Assembly: GCA_050258755.1 (NCBI GenBank)
Contig: JBLMZI010000009.1
Coordinates: 1-64,000, forward strand
Source: JBLMZI01 sp050258755
GTDB lineage: Bacteria > Bacillota > Syntrophomonadia > Syntrophomonadales > DTU052
Direction: 5' to 3'
Length of the DNA: 64,000 nt
The notes under the pieces are model-generated. The model had not been told where the DNA came from. It did not search any database and saw only the letters and a program-made list of their open reading frames with translations. How positions within the stretch are numbered: the stretch's first letter is position 1; each line of letters starts with the position of its first letter. Positions 16,048 through 23,851 of the stretch are shown piece after piece. A program made the position numbers and the translations under genes.

Positions 16048-16896
16048 TTATAACTTTCTGGTGGCGATATTAAAAAACAGATTGACCAGGCACAGGGTAA
16101 AGCCGACCGTCCAGCTGGCGGCAACCATCCAGTCCAGCCGCATTCGGGCATACAGGTTGTCGATGATGATTTCCAGGCCAAAGGCGGCGGCGGCCAACAG
16201 CACGCCGGCATACCACGGTGCCGCCCAGAACAGGTAGACAATATACAGTACGATCACAAGTTCCAGCCAGTGCGCAATTTCGGTCAGAGCCAGGTAGCGT
16301 CCGGAAATGTCGGTAGTAACGCCGCGTACCAGTTCCTGATGGGCATGCGCGCCGGATGAAATGTCGAACGGTGATTTGCGCATTTTGATGGTGAGGATGT
16401 AGAGCACAGCCAGGAAAACCAAAGGATAGCTGAAGAGCAGCGGTGATTCTCGAAAAACGGCGCCGGACAGAAAGGTGCCGTTTTTTACATAGAGCGCAAA
16501 AGCGACAAATAACAGAACCGGTTCGGCGGAGAGCATCTGAAACAGTTCGCGGCTGCTGCCAATATGACTGTACGGGGAATGGGTGGAAAAACCCGCGAAG
16601 GTCAGGAACACTTCAGCGGCGGCCAGCGCAAAGACAAAAACCAGAAAATCCTGGCCGGTGGCCAGCAGAATCAGCGCGGTCAGCATCCAGACCAGATGGG
16701 CATAGACGAAAAAAGACTGCCGGCCGCTTGTCACTACGGTATCTTTGTTCCACAGCTTGATCACGTCATAAAAGGGCTGCAGCAACGGCGGGCCGAAGCG
16801 CCCCTGCAGCCGCGCGGTCAGCACCCGGTCCGCCCCCACAATCAGGCCCCCGGCAAGTGGAGCGGCCAGCACCAGCAGCAGAGCACCCCACATCAT
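16048..16896 (-). CDS. echB: Ech-type hydrogenase membrane subunit EchB (NuoH-like)
   Basis: A 282-aa membrane protein with about eight hydrophobic helices. Complex I NuoH marks: LTARLQGRFGPPLLQPFYDVIKL (about 27-49), GSSRELFQMLSAEP (about 113-126) and MRKSPFDISSGAHAHQELVRG (about 172-192), the loop facing the catalytic module. It anchors the hydrogenase and probably links redox change to ion transport. The start overlaps the echA stop by 4 bp (16893-16896). Confidence 0.92.
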   Translation of the reverse strand: MMWGALLLVLAAPLAGGLIVGADRVLTARLQGRFGPPLLQPFYDVIKLWNKDTVVTSGRQSFFVYAHLVWMLTALILLATGQDFLVFVFALAAAEVFLTFAGFSTHSPYSHIGSSRELFQMLSAEPVLLFVAFALYVKNGTFLSGAVFRESPLLFSYPLVFLAVLYILTIKMRKSPFDISSGAHAHQELVRGVTTDISGRYLALTEIAHWLELVIVLYIVYLFWAAPWYAGVLLAAAAFGLEIIIDNLYARMRLDWMVAASWTVGFTLCLVNLFFNIATRKL

Positions 16897-18875
16897 ACGT
16901 TCACCACCCCCATCATGACCGCGATAGCACCAAGTCCGGCCAAACTGAGCCAGAAGTCCAGCCGCCGGTTTAACCGCGCCGGGAAATAGTAACCGCCAAG
17001 CCGCACCTGGGAAGGCTGCTCCCCTGCGCTCAGGTAGACACCCGCTGGCTCGTTTTCGGCATTCGCGCCGCCCAGGTAAACCGAATCGGTCCGCCGGTCC
17101 GGCTGAACCCTTCCGGCAATCCAGGGTAAAAACAGGGTCGCGGCCACCGCCGCAATCAAGAGCCCGATCGGGAAAATACCTTCATAATAAGGGGACTGCC
17201 CGACATGCAGTGCGGGATTGAAGAACGGCACCCAGGCGAAGGCCCCTAGATTCAATCCTGGCAAATCGACCAGCGGACTTGGATACCACATGATCAACGC
17301 CGGTACCGAGAGTCTTTGGGTCACCGCCTCGCAGCCCAGGCTTCCTGCGATGATCAGCATCCCTAATGCGGCCAGCGGCAATTGATACCACCGGGATATC
17401 TGATTTCCGGACTCTTCCGCAGCACCGGGCGGGGCCGAAAGCAGCCGCCCGATCCATTTGGTCCAAAACAGCACGGTCAGTGTGCTGCCGGCGACGAAAA
17501 AGGGCAGCAGCAAAGGCTCGCGAATCGCTGTCTCAAAGAAGGCCCATTTGCCGATCAGCATCCCAAACGGGGGCAGAAACATGGCCAGCGCACCGAAGAT
17601 TAGGAAATAGGCCAGGCCGGGAACCCGTCCCACAAGTCCCGCCATGTTTTCGATACTGCGGGACCCGATCCGCTGCTCGATTGCGCCCGTGGTCAGAAAC
17701 AGGAGGGCTTTGGTGAGCGCATGAAACAGCATCAGCAGGATCGCCGCATTTAAGGCGAGCGGGGTGTTGGTTCCGGCGCAGACAACGATGAGACCGAGGT
17801 TAGCGACCGTGGAATACGCGAGCACCCGTTTTGCGTTTTCTTCCCGAAACGCCAGCAGTGAGGCCGCGAAAAAGGTTACCGCACCAGCCAGAGCGATGGC
17901 GGAACTGAGCAGGACCGCCGTGTAAGCGGGCGCAAGGCGGATCACCAGATAGACGCCGGCCTTCACCATGGTACTGGAATGCAGTAAAGCCGATACCGGA
18001 GTGGGTGCGACCATGGCCCCCAGCAGCCAGTTTTGGAATGGAAACAGGGCGGCCTTGGTGAAGCCGGCCAGCGCCAGGAGCGCAACGGCGGTTAAGAACG
18101 GGGTCGAAATCGTTTCCAGGTCGCTGTTGACCAGGTTATACAGCGAGACCGCGCCGGTTCCAACTTGGGTCAGCAGCAAAATCAGAGCACCGGCAAACGC
18201 CAGCCCGCCGATGCTGTTAAAAAACAAGGCCCGCATCGCGCTGCGCCGTGCTTCTTCGGTGTCTTCAAAGCCGATCAGCTGGAAGGAACAAAGGGTGGTT
18301 GCTTCCCAGAAAAAATACAGCCAGAACAGGTTATCGGAGAAAATAATGCCGTTCATCGCAGCAAAAAAGACGGTGAACCAGAAAAAAAACGGGCGGCTGT
18401 CCATTGGCTTGGTGTGATCGGCCCGTTCGTCCATATAACAGAGCGTAAACAGCAGGATGATTGAACCCACCCCGGCGGCAATGAGATACATCACAACCGA
18501 AAGCCGGTCGATGGTAAGGGTATAAAGACCGGCGGTTTTCGGATGGACCACCAGTTCCAGGTAAATCAAAACCGCTAACTGCAGCAGATTGATCAACATC
18601 AGGGGCTGGTGACCGCGCCGGATCGAAACCGACAGGAAATACGCGAGCAAAATCAGATCAGCCGCGAAAACCAACCGGTCATAACCCGCTAAATCAAGGC
18701 GAATCGGTTCCAGCCCGATCGTCAGGTGCAGCCAGACCGCGCTTCCGGCCAGAACGGCAGCCAGGACAATCAGTAAAAAGCGGCGGATTGGCTGCGCCGG
18801 CCAGACGTAATTAATCAGCGCAACCCCGATCGGCAGCAGCAGAGCGGTGATGAGAAAGGTGTTGATTGATGACAA
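16893..18875 (-). CDS. echA: Ech-type hydrogenase antiporter-like subunit EchA (NuoL-like)
   Basis: A 660-aa polytopic protein of the NuoL/MrpA family. It has FWEATTLCSFQLIGFE (the conserved Glu of the channel), LLHSSTMVKAGVYLVIRLAP, and the helix FFAASLLAFREENAKRVLAYST with conserved charged residues. It would move H+ or Na+ across the membrane with ferredoxin:H2 turnover. The first usable start is TTG at 18875. It directly follows a terminator-like hairpin whose 3' arm contains the only plausible ribosome binding site (AAAGGGGG). Confidence 0.92.
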   Translation of the reverse strand: MSSINTFLITALLLPIGVALINYVWPAQPIRRFLLIVLAAVLAGSAVWLHLTIGLEPIRLDLAGYDRLVFAADLILLAYFLSVSIRRGHQPLMLINLLQLAVLIYLELVVHPKTAGLYTLTIDRLSVVMYLIAAGVGSIILLFTLCYMDERADHTKPMDSRPFFFWFTVFFAAMNGIIFSDNLFWLYFFWEATTLCSFQLIGFEDTEEARRSAMRALFFNSIGGLAFAGALILLLTQVGTGAVSLYNLVNSDLETISTPFLTAVALLALAGFTKAALFPFQNWLLGAMVAPTPVSALLHSSTMVKAGVYLVIRLAPAYTAVLLSSAIALAGAVTFFAASLLAFREENAKRVLAYSTVANLGLIVVCAGTNTPLALNAAILLMLFHALTKALLFLTTGAIEQRIGSRSIENMAGLVGRVPGLAYFLIFGALAMFLPPFGMLIGKWAFFETAIREPLLLPFFVAGSTLTVLFWTKWIGRLLSAPPGAAEESGNQISRWYQLPLAALGMLIIAGSLGCEAVTQRLSVPALIMWYPSPLVDLPGLNLGAFAWVPFFNPALHVGQSPYYEGIFPIGLLIAAVAATLFLPWIAGRVQPDRRTDSVYLGGANAENEPAGVYLSAGEQPSQVRLGGYYFPARLNRRLDFWLSLAGLGAIAVMMGVVNV

Positions 18876-18902
18876 AAAAAAGCCCCCTTTAGGAAGGGGA
18901 CG
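18874..18902 (-). terminator. Terminator-like hairpin overlapping the echA ribosome binding site
   Basis: On the minus strand CCCCTT and AAGGGG pair around a CCTA loop. The stem is extended by a G.U and a G-C pair and is followed by eight T. The stem includes the stop codon of the YkgJ-like gene. Its 3' arm is the echA ribosome binding site, and the T-run ends in the echA TTG start. It can act as an intrinsic terminator/attenuator or as a translational block. Confidence 0.75.
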
Positions 18903-19548
18903 TTTCTTTCAGGAAGTGTTTCAATGGTATATCGTAATACGTTTCGGCGTTTAAGAAAGCCTCGGTCCCTGGCCAATCGCCGGCTGATTCGATCAACTCG
19001 ATCAAAGCCCGGTCGTAACCGGTCAATCCGCGCCGGCCGGTCAGAAGGCCTTCTTGTTCCAAATACCGGATTGTCGCTGTCACGCCGCTGGTCACGATCG
19101 CGTACACCAGTTCTTCCGTGTCCCCCAAAATATGAGAACAGAGGTAGAAGCGGCAGATCAATGAGCGCACAGGATAAACCGTACACACGCGGTCATTCAG
19201 AAAGGTGCAGGGACCAGTCTTCAATCGGGCCAGCCCATTGGCCAGCCAGACGGGTTCAAAGTGATTCGCCAGGAACTCCCGCGGCGATCCGGCTGTCGCC
19301 TGGCACAAGGCTTTGAATGAGATCAGGTCCGGAATCACAAAGGCTGCATTGCAACAATTGTTGACACAACCCTTGCAGGCACCGTCCTCACCGGCATACA
19401 TTTTCTCGAGACGGGAATCGCTCGCCAGCGGTTCCCAGGCTTCGAGCAGATCACCGAGTGAGGCCGCTTTGTCAGCCACCTCTACCCCCAGACCTAATTT
19501 GCCATCTTCGGCAGCAATATATACCCTGACCTTCGGCACTATTCCCAT
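18889..19548 (-). CDS. YkgJ-family cysteine-cluster protein
   Basis: A 219-aa protein with the YkgJ (UPF0153) cysteine pattern, thought to chelate zinc or iron: CKGCVNNCC (about 58-66), then GPCTFLNDRVCTVYPVRSLICRFYLC (about 112-137). Function in this family is poorly known. It is the gene immediately before echA, separated only by the terminator-like hairpin. Its start overlaps the end of the acyltransferase gene by 10 bp, which suggests translational coupling. Confidence 0.85.
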   Translation of the reverse strand: MGIVPKVRVYIAAEDGKLGLGVEVADKAASLGDLLEAWEPLASDSRLEKMYAGEDGACKGCVNNCCNAAFVIPDLISFKALCQATAGSPREFLANHFEPVWLANGLARLKTGPCTFLNDRVCTVYPVRSLICRFYLCSHILGDTEELVYAIVTSGVTATIRYLEQEGLLTGRRGLTGYDRALIELIESAGDWPGTEAFLNAETYYDIPLKHFLKETSPS

Positions 19549-20081
19549 GCAACATTTTCCTTAATCACTTTGGCTGGATTCCCAGCCACCATTGTGCGCG
19601 GCGGCACGTTCCTGGTGACGACCGAATTGTTGGCGATGATCGCGCCTTCGCCAACCTGGACCCCTTTCAGGATAACGGCCCGGGACCCAATCCAGACATG
19701 ATCGCCGATGACGACCGGCGCGATTTTGGTTTCGAGTTTCTCGCCGATTTGACCAACCGGATGAGAGGAGGTGTCCATAATCACGACATGCCAGGAAATC
19801 GCGCACCCGGCGCCGATTTTGATCTCATCGACCGCCAGCACACAGGTGCCGTCCCCAAGATAGGTGTTGTCCCCGATGATGACACGGGCATTGTCTCCCA
19901 GCGAAAGCCGGACCGCCCGTTCCAGCATCACGCCATTCCCAACATGAATCTCGGCCCCTTTGCCCTGAAAAATGAATCCGTTGTTCCGGGCCCGAAGGTT
20001 GGTCCCGCAGCTCTTCAGGTGGCGTTTCACCAGCAAGGTGGTCACCTTATCGGATAAATCGGCAAATGTCAAAATGCTCAC
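19539..20081 (-). CDS. Hexapeptide-repeat (left-handed beta helix) acyltransferase
   Basis: A protein of about 180 aa with imperfect hexapeptide repeats building a left-handed beta helix (IHVGNGVMLERAVRLSLGDN, VIIGDHVWIGSRAVILKGVQ). It ends in the family signature VVTRNVPPRTMVAGNPAKVI. Such enzymes transfer acetyl or other acyl groups to sugars or other acceptors; the acceptor here is unknown. The start is unclear: GTG at 20081 is used here, but a TTG three codons upstream or a TTG three codons downstream are alternatives around the motif TTGAGGTG. Confidence 0.85.
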   Translation of the reverse strand: MSILTFADLSDKVTTLLVKRHLKSCGTNLRARNNGFIFQGKGAEIHVGNGVMLERAVRLSLGDNARVIIGDNTYLGDGTCVLAVDEIKIGAGCAISWHVVIMDTSSHPVGQIGEKLETKIAPVVIGDHVWIGSRAVILKGVQVGEGAIIANNSVVTRNVPPRTMVAGNPAKVIKENVAWE

Positions 20082-20105
20082 ACACCTCAATTATTTCTTT
20101 CGCGA

Positions 20106-20561
20106 TTATTCCGCGGCCTTCTGGTTGTCCTTGATCGCCTGGCGCGCCAGCTGGTCACAGCGTTCATTCATGGGAACGCCCTTGTGGCCGGCGACCTTGA
20201 TGATCTGAACCTTGTTTTCCCGCGTTTTTCGAATCAGCTGAACCCACAGATCCTGGTTAGCCACCGGCTCTTTTTTGGAATTCACCCATCCGTTGCGCTG
20301 CCAGTTCTCAATCCAGCCTTTTTCGAACGCGTTCACGACATAGGCGCTGTCGGTATGAACCTTGACCTCCCAATCCGTGACCTTCAACGTCTTCAAGGCC
20401 TCGATGACCGCCATCAATTCCATGCGCTGGTTGGTGGTCATCGCTTCATAACCGCTGACTTCTTTAATATTTGAACCATGCTGGAGTACGGCGGCCCATC
20501 CGCCCGGCCCGGGATTTCCGGAACAGGCGCCATCGGTATAGATCGTAATCATCTTATCCAT
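20106..20561 (-). CDS. rnhA: Ribonuclease HI
   Basis: An enzyme of about 151 aa that cuts the RNA strand of RNA-DNA hybrids (primer and R-loop removal). The active-site carboxylates sit in their usual contexts: YTDGACSGNPGPGGW (Asp), NQRMELMAVIEAL (Glu), VHTDSAYVV (Asp) and NERCDQLAR (Asp). Two close ATGs (MDKMITIYTD or MITIYTD) are possible. The gene overlaps the end of the ComFB-like gene. Confidence 0.95.
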   Translation of the reverse strand: MDKMITIYTDGACSGNPGPGGWAAVLQHGSNIKEVSGYEAMTTNQRMELMAVIEALKTLKVTDWEVKVHTDSAYVVNAFEKGWIENWQRNGWVNSKKEPVANQDLWVQLIRKTRENKVQIIKVAGHKGVPMNERCDQLARQAIKDNQKAAE

Positions 20562-20859
20562 TCTTCTCATCAGGCGCAGGCATCGGATGACGCGGTTTTT
20601 TCCCGACGGTTGATATCGCCGAAGTCAAGGCCGCGATAACGTCCATCCGGAACTGATTGGACAGCACCGCCGCCTTGGAAATGGTTTCCCCTCTTGAGGT
20701 CGCCGCATATCTGGGTTTTAAGTGGTTGAGGGCGAATGCGACGATGTCCGCCCGGCATAGGGCGCAGTCGCAGGCCGGATTCGCACTGCTCATCACGCGG
20801 TCCAGGTTCTCCCACACCAGATCTTCCATTACATTTTTCACTTCAATCTTGAATTCCAC
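20554..20859 (-). CDS. ComFB-family protein (candidate c-di-GMP receptor)
   Basis: A 101-aa protein of the late-competence ComFB family: VKNVMEDLVWENLDRVM, then CDCALCRADIVAFALN with Cys30, Cys32 and Cys35, then HLKPRYA. ComFB-type proteins in cyanobacteria and some other bacteria have been reported to bind c-di-GMP, so a signalling role is plausible. GTG at 20859 was chosen because GAGGGG lies 9 bases upstream; a longer open frame overlaps the preceding gene. It sits 17 bp after the HAD hydrolase. A second ComFB-like domain occurs at 43339-44265, fused to PAS. Confidence 0.82.
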   Translation of the reverse strand: MEFKIEVKNVMEDLVWENLDRVMSSANPACDCALCRADIVAFALNHLKPRYAATSRGETISKAAVLSNQFRMDVIAALTSAISTVGKKPRHPMPAPDEKNG

Positions 20860-20876
20860 GGCTACAGTCCCCTCTT

Positions 20877-21602
20877 TCAGAAAATCTCCAGGAGTTGACG
20901 CCAGTTTCGAATATGCCACGTACATTCCGGTACGGTCCAGGACGACTGCGGTGCGAGCCAGACTGCCTTCATGCCGGCTCGCCGGGAACCAATGACATCG
21001 GTCAGCGGGTCATCACCCATGTGAACGGCCCGCTCAGGTTGGGTGCCAAGCTGTCGCAGCGTATGCCGGAAAATCTCCGGATTCGGTTTCGCCAGCCCGA
21101 CCTCGTCCGAAAACACGGTCACTGTGAAGTATTGAAAGATTCCGGCCAGGTCCATGACCTCACGCAGGATGGACCCAGGGGCCGCGCCCGTGTTGCAAAT
21201 GACCGCCAACCGGTATTTTTCAGCCAGTTTCGGCAGCACCTCCGCGGCGCCGTCGAGCAGTGCCGGAGGATCAAGTTTAACGACATCGACATAGGTATTG
21301 TAAACCGCATCGATTAGGGGTTGGTGGTCCGGCAAATCAAGCCAGTGCTGTAAGCGGGCCACATGCCCGGCTGGCCCAACCTCGATACCCATCGCTAACT
21401 GCTGATACCGGGCGTCATGCCAGGCATTAACGAAGCCGTTTTCAATTTCCGCCGCGCTGCGAATCAACCCGAACCGCTCCAGCGTCATCCTCATCTCTTC
21501 AATGCGGATCATCATCGTCAGCCGGGGATTCAGTTCATGAAATAGCGTGTTCCAAAAATCAAAGGTTATGACCTCGTACACCCGGTTAACCCCCCTATTC
21601 AT
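20877..21602 (-). CDS. HAD-superfamily hydrolase
   Basis: A 241-aa HAD-IA phosphatase-like protein. Motif I is DFWNTLF (nucleophile Asp in the first position), motif II is in VICNTGAA, motif III Lys is in GLAKPNPEIF, and motif IV is HMGDDPLTDVIGSRRAGM. Substrate is not predictable. The ATG at 21602 has a strong site (GAGGAG, 8 bases). It heads the run HAD-ComFB-rnhA-acyltransferase-YkgJ that leads into the ech genes on the same strand. Confidence 0.9.
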   Translation of the reverse strand: MNRGVNRVYEVITFDFWNTLFHELNPRLTMMIRIEEMRMTLERFGLIRSAAEIENGFVNAWHDARYQQLAMGIEVGPAGHVARLQHWLDLPDHQPLIDAVYNTYVDVVKLDPPALLDGAAEVLPKLAEKYRLAVICNTGAAPGSILREVMDLAGIFQYFTVTVFSDEVGLAKPNPEIFRHTLRQLGTQPERAVHMGDDPLTDVIGSRRAGMKAVWLAPQSSWTVPECTWHIRNWRQLLEIF

Positions 21603-21774
21603 GATACGTTCTCCTCAGCGCGGGGGAAATCCTTCACGCTTGCCGCTAGTGCACACACCCAGGGACGACGCTAAAAAAGACTAACCAGGGGCTGTTATGT
21701 TACGAAAAAAGGGCCGCGCACACCGAAATTGCTTCGGGCACACAACCCTTGTTCATCCAAACCCTTCAACCGGT

Positions 21775-22080
21775 CTAAAACCCCTCGGCTGCCTTGGTGT
21801 TCGTCTTGTCCGACTGCGCGACATAAGAATTCAGATCCCCATCTGCCAGGGCCTGCGACTCGGACTGCCGCTCCTTGTTCAGCTTGCGGGCCATCTCTTT
21901 CTTCTGTTTGGAGTCGGTGGCATAAAAGCCGGAACCTTTAAAAATCACAGCCACATTCTTGCTGATAAGACGCTGTACCGGGCTGCCGCATTCCGGGCAG
22001 GCCGTCAGCGGATCAGCCGTTATTTTCTGAAATTCTTCGAAATTTCCGCATTGCGGGCAGTTGTAATCATAGGTTGGCAT
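21775..22080 (-). CDS. FmdB-family zinc-ribbon protein
   Basis: A 101-aa protein. The N-terminal zinc ribbon has two CxxC knuckles (CPQCG at 9-13 and CPECG at about 33-37) and the family start MPTYDYNCPQCG. The rest is a charged, probably flexible helix (KQKKEMARKLNKERQSESQ). FmdB-type proteins are putative regulators of unknown mechanism. It is a single gene between the HAD and DarA regions. Confidence 0.9.
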   Translation of the reverse strand: MPTYDYNCPQCGNFEEFQKITADPLTACPECGSPVQRLISKNVAVIFKGSGFYATDSKQKKEMARKLNKERQSESQALADGDLNSYVAQSDKTNTKAAEGF

Positions 22081-22154
22081 AAGTTCACCTCAAAAAAACG
22101 AAGTCCCATTCATTATATAACGCCAGGTTGATCCCGTCTGTCAAGGGCCGGGAG

Positions 22155-22451
22155 TCAGACCCTGAAATGCTCTTCGATGGGAAGAATATAGATCACCGCG
22201 TTGGCCCGCTGGTATTCCTCTTCTTCCTCTTCGGCCAGAGCCCGGATTTTTTCGTATTCAACAAAATCCTTAATAATTTTGGTCGCAAGCACGGCTTCCT
22301 CATCCTCGACACTGGTGAACAATGTCGTGCCGCCGCGCCGGAAAAAGCCAGCCGATCCGGACAGGCGCGTCACGATAAACCCCCGGTCGTTCAGGCGCTC
22401 GGCAATCTCCGAAGCCTGTCCTTCAGGGACCACCGCCATCACGAGTTTCAC
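22155..22451 (-). CDS. Cyclic-di-AMP receptor (DarA/PstA-like, PII-fold)
   Basis: A 98-aa PII-like protein matching the DarA/PstA family of c-di-AMP receptors: MKLVMAVVPEGQASEIAERL at the start, the glycine-rich segment LSGSAGFFRRGGTTLFTSV, and an acidic helix (LAEEEEEEYQRA) where family members carry a variable loop. c-di-AMP controls osmolyte and potassium balance in Bacillota. Its start codon overlaps the stop of the upstream CBS-domain gene (ATGA), so the two are coupled. Confidence 0.9.
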   Translation of the reverse strand: MKLVMAVVPEGQASEIAERLNDRGFIVTRLSGSAGFFRRGGTTLFTSVEDEEAVLATKIIKDFVEYEKIRALAEEEEEEYQRANAVIYILPIEEHFRV

Positions 22452-22864
22452 GCGTCATCCCTCCCGGCGATTTCTTTCGCATAAGCCTGCAGAACGTCAC
22501 TGCGGCTCAAGATGCCAATCAAGTGATCGGAATCATCCTGATCCACCACCAGCAGCCGCCCGATTTCCTCGTGGGCCATCAGCCGCGCCGCGTCGCGCAG
22601 GGTTCGGTCCATCGCAATGCTGGGCACTTCATCAGTCGTCATTTCCCGCACCGGCGTTTCGCCCGGCAAAGTCTTAGCGGCTTCAAGCAGGTCTTCATAC
22701 GTCACCGTACCGGCCATGTGCTGTTCTTCCATGACCGGATACAGGTAATTCCCATACTGAATGACAATCTCCATCGCTTCCTCCAGCGTCGTATCAACCC
22801 CCAGCGTCACGACCCGGCTGGTCATCACCTCGGATACGGTGATCGAAGAAAGTATGTGTGTCAT
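22448..22864 (-). CDS. Two-CBS-domain protein
   Basis: About 138 aa made of a pair of CBS motifs, residues ~10-65 (VSEVMTSRVVTLGVDTTLEEA) and ~75-130 (VREMTTDEVPSIAMDRTLRDA). CBS pairs bind adenine nucleotides, and in some proteins c-di-AMP. Overlap with the c-di-AMP receptor gene makes a nucleotide-sensing role attractive but unproven. ATG at 22864 gives a compact CBS protein; an upstream TTG at 22933 would add 23 residues. Confidence 0.85.
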   Translation of the reverse strand: MTHILSSITVSEVMTSRVVTLGVDTTLEEAMEIVIQYGNYLYPVMEEQHMAGTVTYEDLLEAAKTLPGETPVREMTTDEVPSIAMDRTLRDAARLMAHEEIGRLLVVDQDDSDHLIGILSRSDVLQAYAKEIAGRDDA

Positions 22865-22994
22865 CTTGCGTCTGCTAATGTGAATTCCCCCGCTCTCCCC
22901 GGTTCTCCACGCGTCGCCGCGTTCTTTTTTCAAGGAATTATGTACTACTAACGTACCAGCGCCGTAATAAGTCTGTCAATCATTCTCAAACCGT

Positions 22995-23750
22995 TCACAG
23001 CAAAACCGTAAACGCCATGAAGCCATTCCACAGACCATGCGCGAGCCAGGCTGGGTACAGCGAATCCGTTTTTTCGTAAAGATAGGCCAGGATTACGCCT
23101 CCCAGCGACAGCGGCACCAACCGAACCCAATCAGCATGAACCGCCCCAAAAAATAGTCCCGCCAGCACTAGACCGCCGGCCACCCCGACATAGCGGCGCA
23201 AAACCGGATAGACCATGCCCCGGAAATAGGTTTCCTCCCACAACGGCATGATCACAGCGCCAAGCAGCAACAGCAGAACCTTTTCACCCAACCCCGCGGA
23301 TTCGGACAGCACGGTCTGGAAAGGCTGCGGTTCAAGGTGGGGCTGGAAATACTGCACGATCATGCTTATTCCAATCATGGCGGCGAACGCGGTCAGCCCG
23401 CCAAGGCCTCCCCAGATCGCCCACTTTTTAAATGATAGGCGGCGAAAGCCCATTTCGTTCAAGCCGACCCCACCTATCCAGGCCAGCAGCAGCAGGCCCG
23501 CCATCATCACCAGAAACTGAACCAGGCTGACCAGCGTGAATTCGGCCACCGGCGAAATCGGCATTCCGTATTCGTACACGAGCCTTGAGTATAAGGCCGG
23601 TTCCTCATAAGAAAAAATCCAGTTAAACAGGATGATAAACAGAAAAAAACCGATCAGGTGGCCCCATTTCCATCCCGGCCGGACCGCACCCGCCGAAATG
23701 CTGTCAGCCGGTTCAACCGGCGGCCGATTCAAATCCTCCCTGTGCTCCAT
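22995..23750 (-). CDS. CPBP-family (CAAX-like) intramembrane metalloprotease
   Basis: A 251-aa polytopic protein with about seven hydrophobic segments. The three conserved motifs of the CPBP/Abi family are present: EETYFRG (Glu-Glu-x3-Arg), FFGAVH (Phe-x3-His) and HGLWNG (His-x3-Asn). Members cleave prenylated or other membrane peptides, or confer bacteriocin immunity; the target is unknown. The ATG at 23750 has AAGGAG 6 bases upstream. Confidence 0.9.
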   Translation of the reverse strand: MEHREDLNRPPVEPADSISAGAVRPGWKWGHLIGFFLFIILFNWIFSYEEPALYSRLVYEYGMPISPVAEFTLVSLVQFLVMMAGLLLLAWIGGVGLNEMGFRRLSFKKWAIWGGLGGLTAFAAMIGISMIVQYFQPHLEPQPFQTVLSESAGLGEKVLLLLLGAVIMPLWEETYFRGMVYPVLRRYVGVAGGLVLAGLFFGAVHADWVRLVPLSLGGVILAYLYEKTDSLYPAWLAHGLWNGFMAFTVLL

Positions 23751-23851
23751 CACTATCTCCTTACGGGCTTACGGCCTAATTAAGCCTCTTTCCATCTGTA
23801 TTCAAACGCCCTCTGCGCTTATGATATCACACTGCCCGTTCGGGAAAAGCA

